Assembly: GCA_002378605.1 (NCBI GenBank) | Contig: DFSK01000062.1 | Coordinates: forward strand, 1-8,164 | Reading direction: 5' to 3' | DNA: 8,164 nt | Origin: Alphaproteobacteria bacterium UBA3439 | GTDB lineage: Bacteria > Pseudomonadota > Alphaproteobacteria > Puniceispirillales > Puniceispirillaceae | Shown: piece after piece, positions 7,496 through 8,164 of the stretch | How the letters are laid out: each line of letters starts with the position of its first letter | Position numbering within the stretch: position 1 is the stretch's first letter | The notes under the pieces: generated by a model | Seen by the model: only the letters and a program-made list of their open reading frames with translations | Told to the model about the DNA's origin: nothing | Databases searched by the model: none | Made by a program: the position numbers and the translations under genes

Positions 7496-7509
7496 TCCGG
7501 TGTGCCGGA
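7496..7509 (+). promoter_or_regulatory. Hairpin upstream of pal ribosome-binding site
   Basis: TCCGG (7496-7500) and CCGGA (7505-7509) form a perfect 5-bp, GC-rich stem with the loop TGTG. It ends ten bases before the ribosome-binding site GGGAG (7520-7524), which itself lies seven bases before the pal ATG. It may shape translation initiation or mRNA stability. Confidence 0.4.
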
Positions 7510-7531
7510 CAAACAATTTGGGAGCATTCAG

Positions 7532-8047
7532 ATGTTTCAACGACTCCTCGCTATTTGCGCAGTAGCTTTTCTCTTTACCGCCTGTGAGACCGCGTCAAAT
7601 GTTGCTGGTGACAGTGCCTCTGGCAGTTCATCAAGCAGTGCATCAGGCAGTGCGACAGCTAGTGCATCAAGCAGCTCAACAACCGCAACACAGATGAGTG
7701 ACGCTGAAAAGCTGGCTCAGGTTGGTAACACTGTGTATTTCGGTTTTGACAGCTCTGAGCTAGCCGGAGAGGCACAGGCCATTCTGGATCGCCAGGCCGC
7801 TTTCTTGAATGTGAACCCAACCATGGTTGTAATCATCGAAGGCCATGCTGATGAGCGCGGCACACGTGAATATAATCTGGCGCTTGGCGATCGCCGCGCC
7901 GTGGCTGTTCGTGACTATCTTCTTGCCAAAGGCCTGAACGCAGCACGCGTCCGCACCGTTTCATACGGCAAAGAGCGTCCAGCGGTTTCTGGTTCAAATG
8001 AAGAATCATGGGCAAAGAATCGCCGTGCGGCAACTGTTCTGAACTAG
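7532..8047 (+). CDS. pal: Peptidoglycan-associated outer-membrane lipoprotein Pal
   Basis: Pal anchors the outer membrane to peptidoglycan and is the final partner of TolB and TolA. The start at 7532 has a strong GGGAG ribosome-binding site; an in-frame GTG at 7502 would only add ten residues before the signal peptide. The 171-residue product has a lipoprotein signal peptide ending in LFTAC, with lipidated C18 and Glu at +2, consistent with outer-membrane sorting. A Ser/Ala/Thr-rich linker spans about 21-54. The OmpA-like domain (about 60-171) contains VYFGFDSSEL, EGHADERGTREYNLALGDRRA with the diaminopimelate-binding D107 and R122, then SYGKERPAVSG and KNRRA, all diagnostic. Unlike the tight genes upstream, it stands 364 bases after tolB and is followed by its own terminator. 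Unlike the other genes it shows a low-complexity DNA repeat in the linker. Confidence 0.97.
   Translation: MFQRLLAICAVAFLFTACETASNVAGDSASGSSSSSASGSATASASSSSTTATQMSDAEKLAQVGNTVYFGFDSSELAGEAQAILDRQAAFLNVNPTMVVIIEGHADERGTREYNLALGDRRAVAVRDYLLAKGLNAARVRTVSYGKERPAVSGSNEESWAKNRRAATVLN
7607..7682 (+). repeat. Serine-rich low-complexity repeat in pal linker
   Basis: The linker DNA is built from degenerate AGC/TCA/AGT/GCA codons. CATCAAGCAG recurs at 7629-7638 and 7665-7674 (36 bases apart), and AGTGCATCA at 7637-7645 and 7661-7669 (24 bases apart). All spacings are multiples of three, so expansion or contraction would keep the frame. Confidence 0.6.
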
Positions 8048-8064
8048 ACAGTTTGACTTGATTG

Positions 8065-8094
8065 AAAAGAGGGGCAATCGCTCCTCTTTTTTTT
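8065..8094 (+). terminator. Intrinsic terminator after pal
   Basis: AAAAGAGGGGC (8065-8075) pairs with GCTCCTCTTTT (8080-8090) through an 11-bp stem with one G-T wobble and a 4-base loop AATC. An eight-T run (8087-8094) follows. It starts 18 bases after the pal stop and is a classical rho-independent terminator, closing the pal transcript. Confidence 0.9.
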
Positions 8095-8136
8095 GCCTAA
8101 TTTCTGCCTAAAACCACCTTTAGTATGTTTGCAACA

Positions 8137-8152
8137 GATGATTGCAATCATC
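8137..8152. repeat. Perfect 16-base palindrome downstream of pal
   Basis: GATGATTGCAATCATC equals its own reverse complement and is followed by AATTTTTC. It lies beyond the terminator in the last, gene-free 70 bases of the window, so it could be an operator for whatever gene follows (often cpoB/ybgF in this context), a second weak hairpin terminator, or chance. Confidence 0.5.
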
Positions 8153-8164
8153 AATTTTTCTTTG

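Larger units (their letters stand above)
7168..7531. other. Non-coding tolB-pal intergenic region
   Basis: This 364-base AT-rich gap contains no convincing gene on either strand. It has a perfect 10-base inverted repeat (7306-7315 with 7338-7347), a short hairpin GCAAA-GAT-type stem (7356-7368), a direct repeat TTAGATGA twice 20 bases apart, a 10-base palindrome GTCAATTGAC (7277-7286), and a small hairpin just before the pal ribosome-binding site. The tolB stop is not followed by an obvious intrinsic terminator. The length and content suggest a promoter and 5' leader for pal. Confidence 0.7.

Overview
The window is an ordinary but clearly readable piece of a proteobacterial chromosome, almost certainly from an alphaproteobacterium. 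The gene order yebC-ruvC-ruvA-ruvB-ybgC-tolQ-tolR-tolA-tolB-pal, all on the + strand, is the arrangement known from that class. The base composition is about half G+C by eye. A free-living marine or Rhodospirillales/SAR116-like lineage would fit, but the sequence alone does not fix the genus.

Region by region: 1-729 is the 3' nearly complete yebC (translation factor of the YebC/TACO1 family; only about four codons are missing). 739-3016 holds the Holliday-junction set ruvC, ruvA and ruvB, joined by 4-base ATGA overlaps. 3020-3547 is the acyl-CoA thioesterase gene ybgC, which begins three bases after ruvB. 3609-7167 holds tolQ, tolR, tolA and tolB, tightly spaced. A 364-base non-coding stretch (7168-7531) separates tolB from pal (7532-8047). 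A strong intrinsic terminator lies at 8065-8094, and the last 70 bases contain no gene.

How they work together: RuvAB migrates Holliday junctions and RuvC cuts them. TolQ and TolR form a proton-driven inner-membrane motor that energises TolA, which reaches across the periplasm to TolB and to Pal, the peptidoglycan-bound outer-membrane lipoprotein, and helps constrict the outer membrane at division. The spacing from yebC to tolB (gaps of 61-65 bases or less, several overlaps) suggests co-transcription. pal probably has its own promoter in the long gap and ends at its own terminator.

I found no mobile element, CRISPR array, RNA gene or undescribed multi-gene system. The points worth a second look are small: chains of mini-ORFs bridging tolR-tolA and tolA-tolB, repeats and hairpins in the tolB-pal gap, a poly-proline run in TolA in the same locus as yebC, and a 16-base perfect palindrome near the right end.
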